This document shows, piece by piece, positions 42,711 through 49,915 of a DNA stretch of 49,915 bases. The stretch is from contig DASYXW010000097.1 in assembly GCA_035934405.1 (NCBI GenBank), positions 1 through 49,915 on the forward strand, in the 5' to 3' direction. The translations under genes were made by a program, and so were the position numbers. Under the pieces are notes generated by a model, which worked only from the letters and a program-made list of their open reading frames with translations, made no database searches and had not been told where the DNA came from. Position 1 is the stretch's first letter. Every line of letters starts with the position of its first letter. The stretch is from DASYXW01 sp035934405. Lineage in GTDB: Bacteria; Acidobacteriota; Terriglobia; UBA7540.

Positions 42711-42835
42711 AGAAAGCCTGGCTCTAGATTTAGCAATGCTTATTGGCAGGCAAAATAATGACTCCGCAGCGACTTGACACGGCGCGCCGGCGGTGCCCTA
42801 ATTTTGCCTCAGATCTCGCCTTGAGGATAAAACCG

Positions 42836-44797
42836 ATGACCGCCAAACTTCTTCGCCTTGCGACGTTATGCGCTTCCGTGGTGATTCCGCTCCGCGCCCA
42901 AACCTCTGTCGGCACGGCTCTCCGCGCCGACATCACGCTCAATGGGGCGTGGCAGTGTGTCCTGAACCAGCCGCAAGTGATCCCAACTTCGGGGTGGACG
43001 CCGGGGCGCGCGCCGGCGCTGCCGGTCTCCGACGGCACAACCTCAATTTGGTACCAGCAGTCGCTGACCGTGCCGCAGGCATGGATTGTGCCCGGTCGGA
43101 GATTCTTCATCAAACTCGGACAGGCAGGACACTACGCGGCGGTCTACGTCAACGGGACCTTTGCCGGGGACCACTTCGGCCAATACTCGCCCTTCAAGGT
43201 AGAGGTCACGCCGTCCATCGTGGCCGGAGCCAACGAGATTCAGATTTATATTCACGATGCCGACGATACCTACAGCGAGCGTGGCGTCACGCTTGACCAG
43301 AGCGGTTGTGCGGTGGACAACCCAAATTGCGAGGGCAACGCTTTCCGGCCCGCCGCCCCGACCGACCAGGAGCGCAATTGGGTGGGGCTGACCGGCAACA
43401 TCACCTTTGAGTGGCGTCCTGCCTGCTATCTCTCGGATGTCTACATCGTGCCTTCGGTCCAGAACGGAACCCTCACGGCGAACGTCACGGTCAATGGCCT
43501 GGGGTCTGGAATGACCGCAGAGGCCCAGGTATTTGATGGCGCCACCAGCGTGCTGAGCCTGCCGAATCTTCTGGTCGTCTCCGGAACATGCTCACTGCTC
43601 GCGCCGTGGACTAACCCAACGCTCTGGGAGCCTGGACACCCCAAGCTCTACACGCTCCAAACCACCTTGCTGCAAGGGAGTCAAGTGGTTGATACCCGAT
43701 ACGACCGGTTCGGATTCAGAGAAGTATGGGTATCGGGGAAGCAGGTGCTCCTCAATGGAGCACCGCTCTGGCTCACGGGAGATTACGTTGAGAAGCTCTC
43801 ACCGCTCCGCTACGTCAACGACCGGCGTCCGCAAGCGTTTAATCTGTTCGTCATGGAGTCCTCTGGATTCAATACCGTCCAGTCACACTGGGACGATCCG
43901 GGCGCTTCTAATCTTGATTTGGCCGACGAGATGGGCCTGTTAGTCGTAGGGTCATTCTTCTGTGACGGCAGGCCCGAAATCCAGTCCCAGATCGACAACC
44001 TGACGGACTGGACAAACACGATGGCGGGGTACACCTCGGAGTGGGTTATGGCGGAGCGTAATCATCCGAGCATCGTTATCTGGCGCCCTGCCGACGTGCT
44101 TCCGCAGACCGCTCCCAAGACGACCGTGTACCCTGCTTTGGACGCTGCCATTCAAGCCCTCGACTCCCGGCCAATTGCCGACACCGTGAGCGGAACCATC
44201 GACACCTACGGACAGAACATACAGAGCGGGTCAACGTGCGATGACGGGTCGGCGCTCGCGGCAACCCTTGCTTCGGAGACCAAGCCCTTGCTCGTCAAGG
44301 AGATTTATGGGGATTTCGGGCTGTCCTGCGCGCCCGCCTTCTTCAACACGATTTATTCGGAGGCGTTCGGGAAGGCTGTCGGAGTCATTATCCAGCAGTT
44401 GACCCTGTTCGACGGCAGTACCTTCACGCCCTCGTGGGAGAGCCAGAGCGGACTCGGCAACCGGCCAGCGTCCGGGGCGTCGCTGCCCGACTTCAACACG
44501 CGAACATGGACCCCCACAGCTTTCAGCACCCAGTTCGCGGCCCTCTATCAGTCCAACGTCGGGGCGCTCTTGCATGCCAGTCCGACGTCCGGAGACTTCG
44601 AGACGGCGCTCCCCGCTGACTCTCAGGTGGCCTTCCTGCTGCCTGCCAACGGCTTGGGGAATCCTATTGGAGCCGTCGCCGACGGCTCGACGGTATGGCT
44701 CGTGACTCCGTGGAGGGGCAGCGGAAACCTGATTTTCAGCACTCAGGGCCAAGACGTAACTCAGCCGGTCACGGTGTCTGCCCCAGCCCCCTTCTGA
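42836..44797 (+). CDS. GH2-like secreted protein with an altered catalytic motif
   Basis: 653 residues from the ATG at 42836, with GAGG 9 bases upstream and a signal peptide ending near PLRAQT; the longer frame from 42743 lacks both. About 25-205 is a jelly-roll sugar-binding domain (WYQQSLTVP...KLGQAGHYAAVYVNGTFAGDH), then an immunoglobulin-like domain (about 210-310), then a TIM-barrel-like domain with the GH2 layout (VLLNGAPLWLTGDYVEKLSP, ESSGFNTVQSHW, DEMGLLVVGSFF). The acid/base motif, normally NHPSxxxWSxGNE, reads NHPSIVIWRPADVL: the NE pair is gone. A possible nucleophile glutamate remains in LLVKEIYGDFG. It may bind rather than cleave glycans. Confidence 0.72.
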   Translation: MTAKLLRLATLCASVVIPLRAQTSVGTALRADITLNGAWQCVLNQPQVIPTSGWTPGRAPALPVSDGTTSIWYQQSLTVPQAWIVPGRRFFIKLGQAGHYAAVYVNGTFAGDHFGQYSPFKVEVTPSIVAGANEIQIYIHDADDTYSERGVTLDQSGCAVDNPNCEGNAFRPAAPTDQERNWVGLTGNITFEWRPACYLSDVYIVPSVQNGTLTANVTVNGLGSGMTAEAQVFDGATSVLSLPNLLVVSGTCSLLAPWTNPTLWEPGHPKLYTLQTTLLQGSQVVDTRYDRFGFREVWVSGKQVLLNGAPLWLTGDYVEKLSPLRYVNDRRPQAFNLFVMESSGFNTVQSHWDDPGASNLDLADEMGLLVVGSFFCDGRPEIQSQIDNLTDWTNTMAGYTSEWVMAERNHPSIVIWRPADVLPQTAPKTTVYPALDAAIQALDSRPIADTVSGTIDTYGQNIQSGSTCDDGSALAATLASETKPLLVKEIYGDFGLSCAPAFFNTIYSEAFGKAVGVIIQQLTLFDGSTFTPSWESQSGLGNRPASGASLPDFNTRTWTPTAFSTQFAALYQSNVGALLHASPTSGDFETALPADSQVAFLLPANGLGNPIGAVADGSTVWLVTPWRGSGNLIFSTQGQDVTQPVTVSAPAPF

Positions 44798-44798
44798 G

Positions 44799-44885
44799 CG
44801 CAGAGTTTGGGCATTTCAAACTCTGCGGCTCTTGAATTAGGATTCAACAAAAACCCGCAGAGTCTCTAAGAAGCAAGACTCTGCG
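44799..44885. terminator. Two hairpins sharing the same stem sequence
   Basis: 44799-44809 (CGCAGAGTTTG) pairs perfectly with 44817-44827. 44856-44865 (CGCAGAGTCT) pairs perfectly with 44876-44885. Both stems share CGCAGAGT/ACTCTGCG, so the left arm of one can also pair with the right arm of the other. The first begins 2 bases after the stop of the GH2-like gene and may end its transcript. Confidence 0.55.
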
Positions 44886-44908
44886 CTATACTCCTACGGA
44901 TAAAGCCC

Positions 44909-45175
44909 CAGCCCCGCCAGGGGCGGCATCCTGTGGCCCACGGCGCCAGCCGTGGGTGAGCCGATGCTGCGCGTCTTCTCAACCATCGGACGAGCCCCGT
45001 CAGGGGCGGCATCTGGTACCAACCCACGAAATGCAAATCGTCAGCCCCGCCAGGGGCGACATCCTGTGGCCCACGGCGCCAGCCGTGGGTGAGCCGATGC
45101 TGCGCGTCTTCTCAACCATCGGACGAGCCCCGTCAGGGGCGACATCTGGTGACCAACCCACAAAATGCAAATCCT
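44909..45175 (+). repeat. Tandem pair of 133-bp repeats
   Basis: Direct copies begin CAGCCCCGCCAGGGGCG at 44909 and 45042 (period 133; the second unit is one base longer). Each holds two strong palindromes (around CCCACGG...CCGTGGG and GCCCC...GGGGC). A third copy is at 42480-42612 and a distant inverted relative at 2261-2350. Confidence 0.85.
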
Positions 45176-45237
45176 CAGCCCTCTCCCTTGGGGAGAGGGG
45201 GAACCCCGCATCGCGGGGTGGGTGAGGGAATGGGCAC

Positions 45238-45287
45238 AGCCTCCGGAAACGCAGAGCCTTTCCGCAGGAGCAGGGCGGCAGAGCCGC
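45238..45287 (-). repeat. 50-bp repeat, right copy
   Basis: Inverted match to 42127-42175 (see there). It lies 16 bases before the stop codon of the tail-spike-like gene. Confidence 0.75.
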
Positions 45288-45302
45288 TCCCCGCCCACCG
45301 CC

Positions 45303-48300
45303 TCACTGCATCACCGCAAACAGGTACGTCTCGCTTGCTGTCGGCGTAATCGACGCCGCCGTCACGTTGCAAAAATTGATGCCCACGAGATTCGGCCCCG
45401 CTGACCTCACCCCCGCGATCGCCAGGCCGGCCTGAGCCGTGGGTTTATTGACGCCGAGTATCACGTCATTGAGGTTCACCCCGTTAACGGTGAAGCGCTG
45501 CTCGGCGCAACTATTGGCGCCGACCGCGACCGGCGTGAGCGCAGCCGTGAGCTTGGCAAGCCGGGTGACGTTGTAAGCCGTCGAGGTCAGGTTGAGCCCC
45601 GCCGCCGTCACGCTGCCCGTCTTATTGATCGAGACCTTCGTCGCACCGGCCGCCTGAAAATCCGCCACGTCCACCGTCGTATTTCCCGGACTGTTCACCG
45701 TCAGGCCGACGGTGCCGGGGTTTGTCGGGGCAATCGTGGCCGAGCCGGCAAACGACCAGGCGTTCTGGCTGAAAGTCCCCGCCGACCCCTTGTACAGCTC
45801 GTAGGAATAGGCCACGTTGCCGAGGGAATTGTCCGTGATGTAAGGCGCCACGGCCCCGGTGGGCACCGAGGCCACGTACTCCACAATCCGCGTCGGCCCC
45901 GGACAAATGGAGGTCTGACAGGCGTCGAACTCCGCCACCGTCCCGATGTTCGAAAAAGTGGTGTCAATCTCGTTCGGAGCGTTAAAACTCGAAGGCCCCA
46001 GTTCGTACCCGATTCCCTTGTGCGCCGTTTCCGCCGATTCCATCTTGATGCCGGTCGCGATCACCGAGCCGTTGTAGACCCCCGAGTTGGTCACCCCCAC
46101 CTTCACGCCCACGCAGCCGGTCACGCCGTCGCCGCCCGTGTCAATGTCGAAGTGGGCGCCGCCCGAGATGCGCAGCGTGCCGGAATTGATGATGCCGTAG
46201 CAAGTGGCCGGCGCCCAACTGCTGCTCTCGATGGCCGGAAAGTAGTCGCCGCCGATCACCAGCGGCCCGTCCTGGTTCGGCGCCGAGGCGTCCACGATCA
46301 CGGAGTTGTTCTTGGCCTTGTCGTGGATCATCACGTCGTCGTTGTTGTAAATGCCGTTGGCCGTATCCCACTTGATGCCGTAAGAAAGGCCGAGCGAGGT
46401 CGCGGTGGGCGTCTGCTGGCCGTTGAAGCTTTCAAAATCGTCGAAGGCCACGATGGCTTCGCTCTCGTTGACCGCGTACACCCCGCCCAGGGCGGAGCCG
46501 TTCGAGCTGGCGTCGCGGAACGCGGCGTTCCAAAGCTGGAATCCCCCGAACGTGTTGCCGTCCGCCTGCCCGAACTGAAAGATGGCGATGGGCAGCTCGG
46601 TCTCGAATCGTGCGCTGCTTTGGGCGGTGCCTTCCCATTTCGCTGAGCCGCCCTGCACCCGCACCACCAGTCCGTTCGGAAGAGTGGTATTTGCGGTCGG
46701 CGGCGCCGCCCCCGTGGTGGCCACGGTGTTGAGCGTCGAGGGCAGCGTATTGAGCGCCAGGCCCGACTGCTGCAGGATGAGTGGCGAACAGGCGCCGGAG
46801 GTGGCCGACGTGCAGGCGTAAAGGTTGTAAGAGGTGGCGTTGTTCACGCCGGCCGGGGCCGGCCCGTTGAAGGTGATGAAATTGTTCGTGCCGGTTCCCA
46901 CCTGCGCGGTGGAGACGTTGGCGGCGGAAGTCTCGCCGCAGCGGTTGACGTAGGTATAGGCGGTGGTCACGTAGAGGCTGGCGCCGATGGTTCCTGCCCC
47001 GCCCGCGCCTGCCGTGACCGAGGGCGCCGCCGGAGCCGGCACGCCGGTTTGAACCGTCGAGCCAAACAGGTAATCGCCGCCGCCCGGCACAAAGATGGCG
47101 CCGCCGCGGCAGGGGGCGGCGTTCCACGCCGCCTGAAACGCCGCCGAATTGTCCGTGCCCCAGCTTACTTGCTCGCTTGCTCCGGTGCCGCCGGTGCCGT
47201 TCGCCTGCGCAATCGAGGCGCTCAGCACCGCCTGCGGATAGAGGCCCGCGCTCGGCACCCCGGCCACATTGGTTATGGTGTATTCCACCGACGCCGCCAC
47301 CGGCAGCGGAGCGCTTTCGGAGGCGCCCGACTCAGGAATCTGGATGGCCTTGCCCACGTCGGTCGTGGCAAACAAGCCCCGGGTGCACACCAGAGTCCCC
47401 AGTCCCGGAGCCCCGGGTTTCACCGAACACACCTTGCCGTTGGTGGTCTGCGCATCGGCTTTGGCGCCGTAGGTGGTGACGTCAATGAACGGCGTCGGCC
47501 CCTTGATGAACAGGTTGGCCGAGGCGAGGCCGCTGCCCACCGTAATGTCGTTCCCGCTCTGGGAAAGGGAAGAGTTGCCCTGCGTCGTCCCCGCCGTCCA
47601 CAGCGGCACCAGGTTGGCGGTGCCTGCGCCGCCGAGCGAACCCGACGCGCACGAGCCGGGCGTCCAGGCGCTGCCGCTGGAAGTGTACGTAAGACACTGG
47701 CCGTTCGAGGGCGCCGTCGAGGCTACCGGAGTGCCTTGGAGCTTCGCCACGAGCGGAGCGGTTGCTGTGCCGCCCAGGTCGCCCGAGAGCTGCACGGCTC
47801 CCTGCGCCGCCGCCGTCGCCGCAGGCAGTTGGGCCGGGAGTGCCTGGCCGCTCAGGTTGCCAAACGCTGGCTGAGTGCAGGTTGGCGCGACGTTCCTCGC
47901 GAGCGCCGTCACAAAAGTTCCCGCCACGGCGCAGTTGCCGATTCCCGAATACGCGCTTGCCACCTGACTGTCGGCAACTGCTCCCACGAGGTTCGCAAGA
48001 TTCGGCTGGACGGGCTGCCACTGGCCGCCGCTCCAGCCCAGAAACTGGTTCGAGCCTGGTGCGGTTGAAGCGACGGGATTGCCCTGGAGCTTCGCCACCA
48101 CGGGAGAAGCCGCCGTGCCGCCCAAGTCGCCCGAGAGTTGCAGCACACCCGGAGCGGCGACGGTCGCGCTCGCGACCGAAAGCGTGAGGTCGGTGGCCAG
48201 GTTGCCGCCGCCGGTCAGCGCGCCCGACGTATTGATGTTTCGGCTCGTGTCCACCACCACGCGCGTTAAAGGCGTGCCGCTGTTGTCCCGCCACTTGAGC

Positions 48301-49184
48301 TGGGCGCCCGAAGTCCAAAGGTCGCCTGGCGCTGGCGCGGTCGGGTCGGCGGCGGTGGGCGCCAGGTTGAAGCCGGCGACGCCGGGTCCTGCTGTGAACG
48401 TCGCCTTGTTGCCGGCCCCGAATACGTTGGCTTGATCGGTGTAAACCGTGGTCGTCACCTGTTGGGATTTCGTCGCCGCGCCGCTCAGATTGCCGAACGT
48501 CGCCTGGAGACAGTTCGGCGCCGACCCCAGATTGACCGCGATGACGAACTGGTTGGCCGCGCAATTTCCGGCGCCGGCGCCGGTGGTCGGCGTTTGCGGA
48601 GTCCAGGCCCCGCTGATCCAGGCCAGCACTTGGTTGGAGGCAGGCGTTGCAGTGGAGACGGGGTGGCCCTGAAGCGCGATAACGGTCTGGCTGGTGGGGC
48701 TCCCGCCGAGGTCGCCGGCAAACGTCACCGAAGCGCCGCATCCGAGAACGCAATTCACCCGTACGGCGTTGTTGACGCTATCGAAAACGGAGGTAAACAC
48801 CTGGTCGGCGTCGGTGGGAGTGTGGGTTCCGCCCGGCGCCAGCGTAGCGTTGATCCGCAAGGCGTTGTTCACCGTATCGAAGGCGCGGATGCTGATCTGG
48901 TCCAAACCCTGCGGCCCAGCGGCCTGTGGCAAGCCAGGAGACCCAGGTGTCGACAGGGAGAATCGTAATCCAGGGTAGTAAAACACCTTGAAGCGCGGCA
49001 CCATGCTCGGTGCAGAAGCCGCCGCAGGAATTGCTATCCCCATGGCTGGCAAGAAGATAGTTGAAATCCACAGCGCCAGTATGATACCGACTTGGTGAAC
49101 CCATGTGCCGGCAGAGTCCAAACAATAGGTAGCGTTCGTCAGCGCATCTCGCCAAGTTTTCAGTATAAACTTTAAATCATTCAT
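45303..49184 (-). CDS. Large tail-spike/adhesin-like protein with pectate-lyase-type beta-helix
   Basis: 1293 residues from the ATG at 49184; a TTG at 49280 is possible. A hydrophobic segment at about 31-52 may be a signal anchor. Collagen-like PGSPGLPQAAGPQG follows at about 80-94. Three copies of a GDLGG...VVAKLQGNPVAST module lie at about 157-200, 352-395 and 467-510, as in phage tail fibres. About 565-700 opens a pectate-lyase-3-type helix (FIDVTTYGAKADA, TDNSAAFQAAWNA). An Ig-like insert is at about 710-840, and helix strands run to about 1130. The conserved C-terminus is VILGVNKPTAQAGLAIAGVR. The first 35 codons are AT-rich, unlike the rest. No Shine-Dalgarno is seen; a 7-bp hairpin (49184-49200) covers that spot. 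No other phage gene is present. Confidence 0.75.
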   Translation of the reverse strand: MNDLKFILKTWRDALTNATYCLDSAGTWVHQVGIILALWISTIFLPAMGIAIPAAASAPSMVPRFKVFYYPGLRFSLSTPGSPGLPQAAGPQGLDQISIRAFDTVNNALRINATLAPGGTHTPTDADQVFTSVFDSVNNAVRVNCVLGCGASVTFAGDLGGSPTSQTVIALQGHPVSTATPASNQVLAWISGAWTPQTPTTGAGAGNCAANQFVIAVNLGSAPNCLQATFGNLSGAATKSQQVTTTVYTDQANVFGAGNKATFTAGPGVAGFNLAPTAADPTAPAPGDLWTSGAQLKWRDNSGTPLTRVVVDTSRNINTSGALTGGGNLATDLTLSVASATVAAPGVLQLSGDLGGTAASPVVAKLQGNPVASTAPGSNQFLGWSGGQWQPVQPNLANLVGAVADSQVASAYSGIGNCAVAGTFVTALARNVAPTCTQPAFGNLSGQALPAQLPAATAAAQGAVQLSGDLGGTATAPLVAKLQGTPVASTAPSNGQCLTYTSSGSAWTPGSCASGSLGGAGTANLVPLWTAGTTQGNSSLSQSGNDITVGSGLASANLFIKGPTPFIDVTTYGAKADAQTTNGKVCSVKPGAPGLGTLVCTRGLFATTDVGKAIQIPESGASESAPLPVAASVEYTITNVAGVPSAGLYPQAVLSASIAQANGTGGTGASEQVSWGTDNSAAFQAAWNAAPCRGGAIFVPGGGDYLFGSTVQTGVPAPAAPSVTAGAGGAGTIGASLYVTTAYTYVNRCGETSAANVSTAQVGTGTNNFITFNGPAPAGVNNATSYNLYACTSATSGACSPLILQQSGLALNTLPSTLNTVATTGAAPPTANTTLPNGLVVRVQGGSAKWEGTAQSSARFETELPIAIFQFGQADGNTFGGFQLWNAAFRDASSNGSALGGVYAVNESEAIVAFDDFESFNGQQTPTATSLGLSYGIKWDTANGIYNNDDVMIHDKAKNNSVIVDASAPNQDGPLVIGGDYFPAIESSSWAPATCYGIINSGTLRISGGAHFDIDTGGDGVTGCVGVKVGVTNSGVYNGSVIATGIKMESAETAHKGIGYELGPSSFNAPNEIDTTFSNIGTVAEFDACQTSICPGPTRIVEYVASVPTGAVAPYITDNSLGNVAYSYELYKGSAGTFSQNAWSFAGSATIAPTNPGTVGLTVNSPGNTTVDVADFQAAGATKVSINKTGSVTAAGLNLTSTAYNVTRLAKLTAALTPVAVGANSCAEQRFTVNGVNLNDVILGVNKPTAQAGLAIAGVRSAGPNLVGINFCNVTAASITPTASETYLFAVMQ

Positions 49185-49687
49185 AATAAGTGGCTTATTA
49201 AAATCCAATAAACTACAGACAAATCCATCTTCACTCCCGGCGTGGGCGACGGGAACAGGTAAGATTATCTTCTCTCTCAAACCTAAATGCTATCAGGCTG
49301 AAATGAGAAAATGGAGACAACTGAGACTATTGAGACAGTTTTTTCTTGTATTGTGGAATGAGTGGCTTACGTTATGTAAAAAGTAGGTCTAGGGGCATCC
49401 ACGGCAAGAATGGGGAATTTCTCCACATATCTCTCTCTACGCAATACTGAGCCAACATGGGCACAAACGCGACCCGGCGGCCGCGTTCAGCGTGTACACG
49501 ATCGACTAAGGCTGAAATATGACCAGCGGGTGATCGCTTCGAAGTGTCGGTACCGCCGTGAAGATGCCAATGAGGCAGATGAGAGCCAGCGAGAGGGTGT
49601 CCCGGATTCCGTTAGAGGTTGAGCGACGGTTCCCCGACCCGATTCGGTAGAATCGGGTTGGGAAAATCTCAGAAAAGGAGAACTGTC
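49185..49687. other. AT-rich intergenic region up to an IS element
   Basis: About 500 bases, AT-rich up to 49400, containing short TGAGAC words (49315-49340) and no convincing gene. Reading leftwards, the bases next to the ATG at 49184 form a perfect hairpin. Short open frames at 49410-49622 (plus) and 49506-49700 (minus) have no recognisable similarity; the latter has a hydrophobic stretch and could be a truncated gene end. From about 49594 the sequence probably belongs to the IS element. Confidence 0.5.
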
Positions 49688-49915
49688 GTGGAGAAACCAT
49701 ATCACATTGTGGGCAAGGAAGACACCCAGGAACTGGCCAAATGGCTGGCCAAGAACGGACAGATGCTGTTGCCGATGGTGGAGCTGATCGAGCAGCCGAA
49801 GCTGGCGGTGGATGAGTTGATCGACGTGCTGGGGCGGGCGCAGATCGAGGCGGGGCTGAGGCTGTCGGCGGAGCGCGTGGCGGGACCGCCGCATCCAGGG
49901 AAAAAAGGCGGGGCG
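49594..49915 (+). mobile_element. IS256-type insertion sequence, left part
   Basis: The transposase start (49688) is preceded by sequence with a perfect 9-bp hairpin at 49637-49658 (ACCCGATTC/GAATCGGGT, loop GGTA). The likely left end is GAGGGTGTCCCGGATTCCGT at about 49594, but this boundary is a guess since the other end lies outside the window. Confidence 0.55.
49688..49915 (+). CDS. IS256-family (mutator) transposase, N-terminal part
   Basis: 76 codons are visible before the window ends. A GTG start follows AAGGAG by 7 bases. The sequence (EKPYHIVGKEDTQELAKWLA, then NGQMLLPMVELIEQPKLAVD, ELIDVLGRAQIEAGLRLSAE, RVAGPPHPGKKGGA) matches the opening of the IS256/mutator group, where a helix ending LGRAxIEA and a xVAGPxHxGK segment are usual. 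The catalytic DDE residues lie beyond the edge. Nothing suggests it is broken in the visible part. Confidence 0.75.
   Translation, partial: MEKPYHIVGKEDTQELAKWLAKNGQMLLPMVELIEQPKLAVDELIDVLGRAQIEAGLRLSAERVAGPPHPGKKGGA

Larger units (their letters stand above)
42081..42835. other. Repeat-rich intergenic region
   Basis: 755 bases packed with repeats and a gene relic, listed separately: a 50-bp inverted-repeat copy (42127-42175), a copy of the 2.2-kb block (42190-42232), a 76-bp tandem pair (42269-42420), a 133-bp unit (42480-42612) and the relic of a tail-spike gene 3' end (42643-42710). I find no intact gene. Confidence 0.7.
44798..45302. other. Repeat-rich intergenic region between convergent genes
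   Basis: 505 bases with no gene: paired hairpins (44799-44885), two 133-bp tandem repeats (44909-45175), a GGGGAGAGGGGG/CCCC-rich stretch with small hairpins (45180-45230) and the second 50-bp repeat copy (45238-45287). Confidence 0.7.

Noticed and set aside
42643..45303. Diversity-generating retroelement, suggested by a duplicated C-terminal gene segment
   Set aside because: No reverse transcriptase gene is present, and the differences between the two copies are not concentrated at adenines of a template.
45303..49184. Prophage or phage-derived contractile particle
   Set aside because: Only a tail-spike-like protein is present; no capsid, terminase, tail tube, baseplate or integrase gene is visible within the window.
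49506..49700. 64-codon minus-strand open frame with a hydrophobic stretch
   Set aside because: It begins inside the IS element end and has no recognisable similarity; at most it is a truncated gene end, so it was not called.

Overview
The window is GC-rich bacterial DNA that reads like a soil Acidobacteriota chromosome, probably an uncultured lineage. That assignment is inferred from gene content. There are two very large TonB-dependent receptors with an N-terminal carboxypeptidase-regulatory-like domain, a stand-alone MglA-type GTPase, choice-of-anchor-D (ASH-like) secreted proteins, and many intergenic palindromic repeats. No rRNA, tRNA or CRISPR array was seen.

Layout. 1-9.5 kb: an outer-membrane porin-like protein and two SusC/Oar-like TonB receptors, all on the minus strand. 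9.6-11.8 kb: galT and an unusual cytidine deaminase with a twin-arginine-like leader (plus strand). 11.8-21.4 kb: a compact nine-gene minus-strand operon for purine breakdown. It runs in transcription order: exported nucleoside hydrolase-TPR fusion, three xanthine dehydrogenase subunits, allantoinase, allantoicase-OHCU decarboxylase fusion, HIU hydrolase, uricase, guanine deaminase. Most junctions overlap or are separated by a few bases. Together these genes could take nucleosides released outside the cytoplasm to ureidoglycolate and urea. A purine permease, an XdhC-type maturation factor and ureidoglycolate or urea degradation are not in the window. 21.6-30.8 kb: glgA, trxA, purA, a MerR/HspR-like regulator, a secreted BamE-like protein, a DnaC-like AAA+ ATPase, a GNAT acetyltransferase, a DinG-type helicase and QueD (all plus strand), with an AT-richer gene-poor island at 27.2-27.8 kb.

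30.8-37.9 kb: a small zinc-binding protein, hemL, a geranylgeranyl-reductase-type flavoprotein, a putative lipoprotein and an NTF2-like protein (minus strand), then orphan mglA (plus strand), then a zinc-ribbon membrane protein and an ECF sigma/anti-sigma pair (minus strand). 38-49.9 kb is an accessory region. It holds an IS3 remnant, a 958-residue beta-helix/ASH-domain surface protein, a small secreted protein, a repeat-rich zone, a GH2-like protein lacking the usual acid/base motif, a second repeat zone, a 1293-residue tail-spike-like protein, and the start of an IS256-type transposase cut by the window edge.

The most notable signals are: (1) the purine operon headed by an exported nucleoside hydrolase, next to an apparently exported cytidine deaminase; (2) a decayed 3' end of the tail-spike gene, duplicated 2.6 kb away next to the same 133-bp repeat, with inverted 50-bp repeats bracketing the GH2-like gene; (3) several families of phased intergenic repeats, some of which run into coding sequence and supply protein tails or in-frame insertions.
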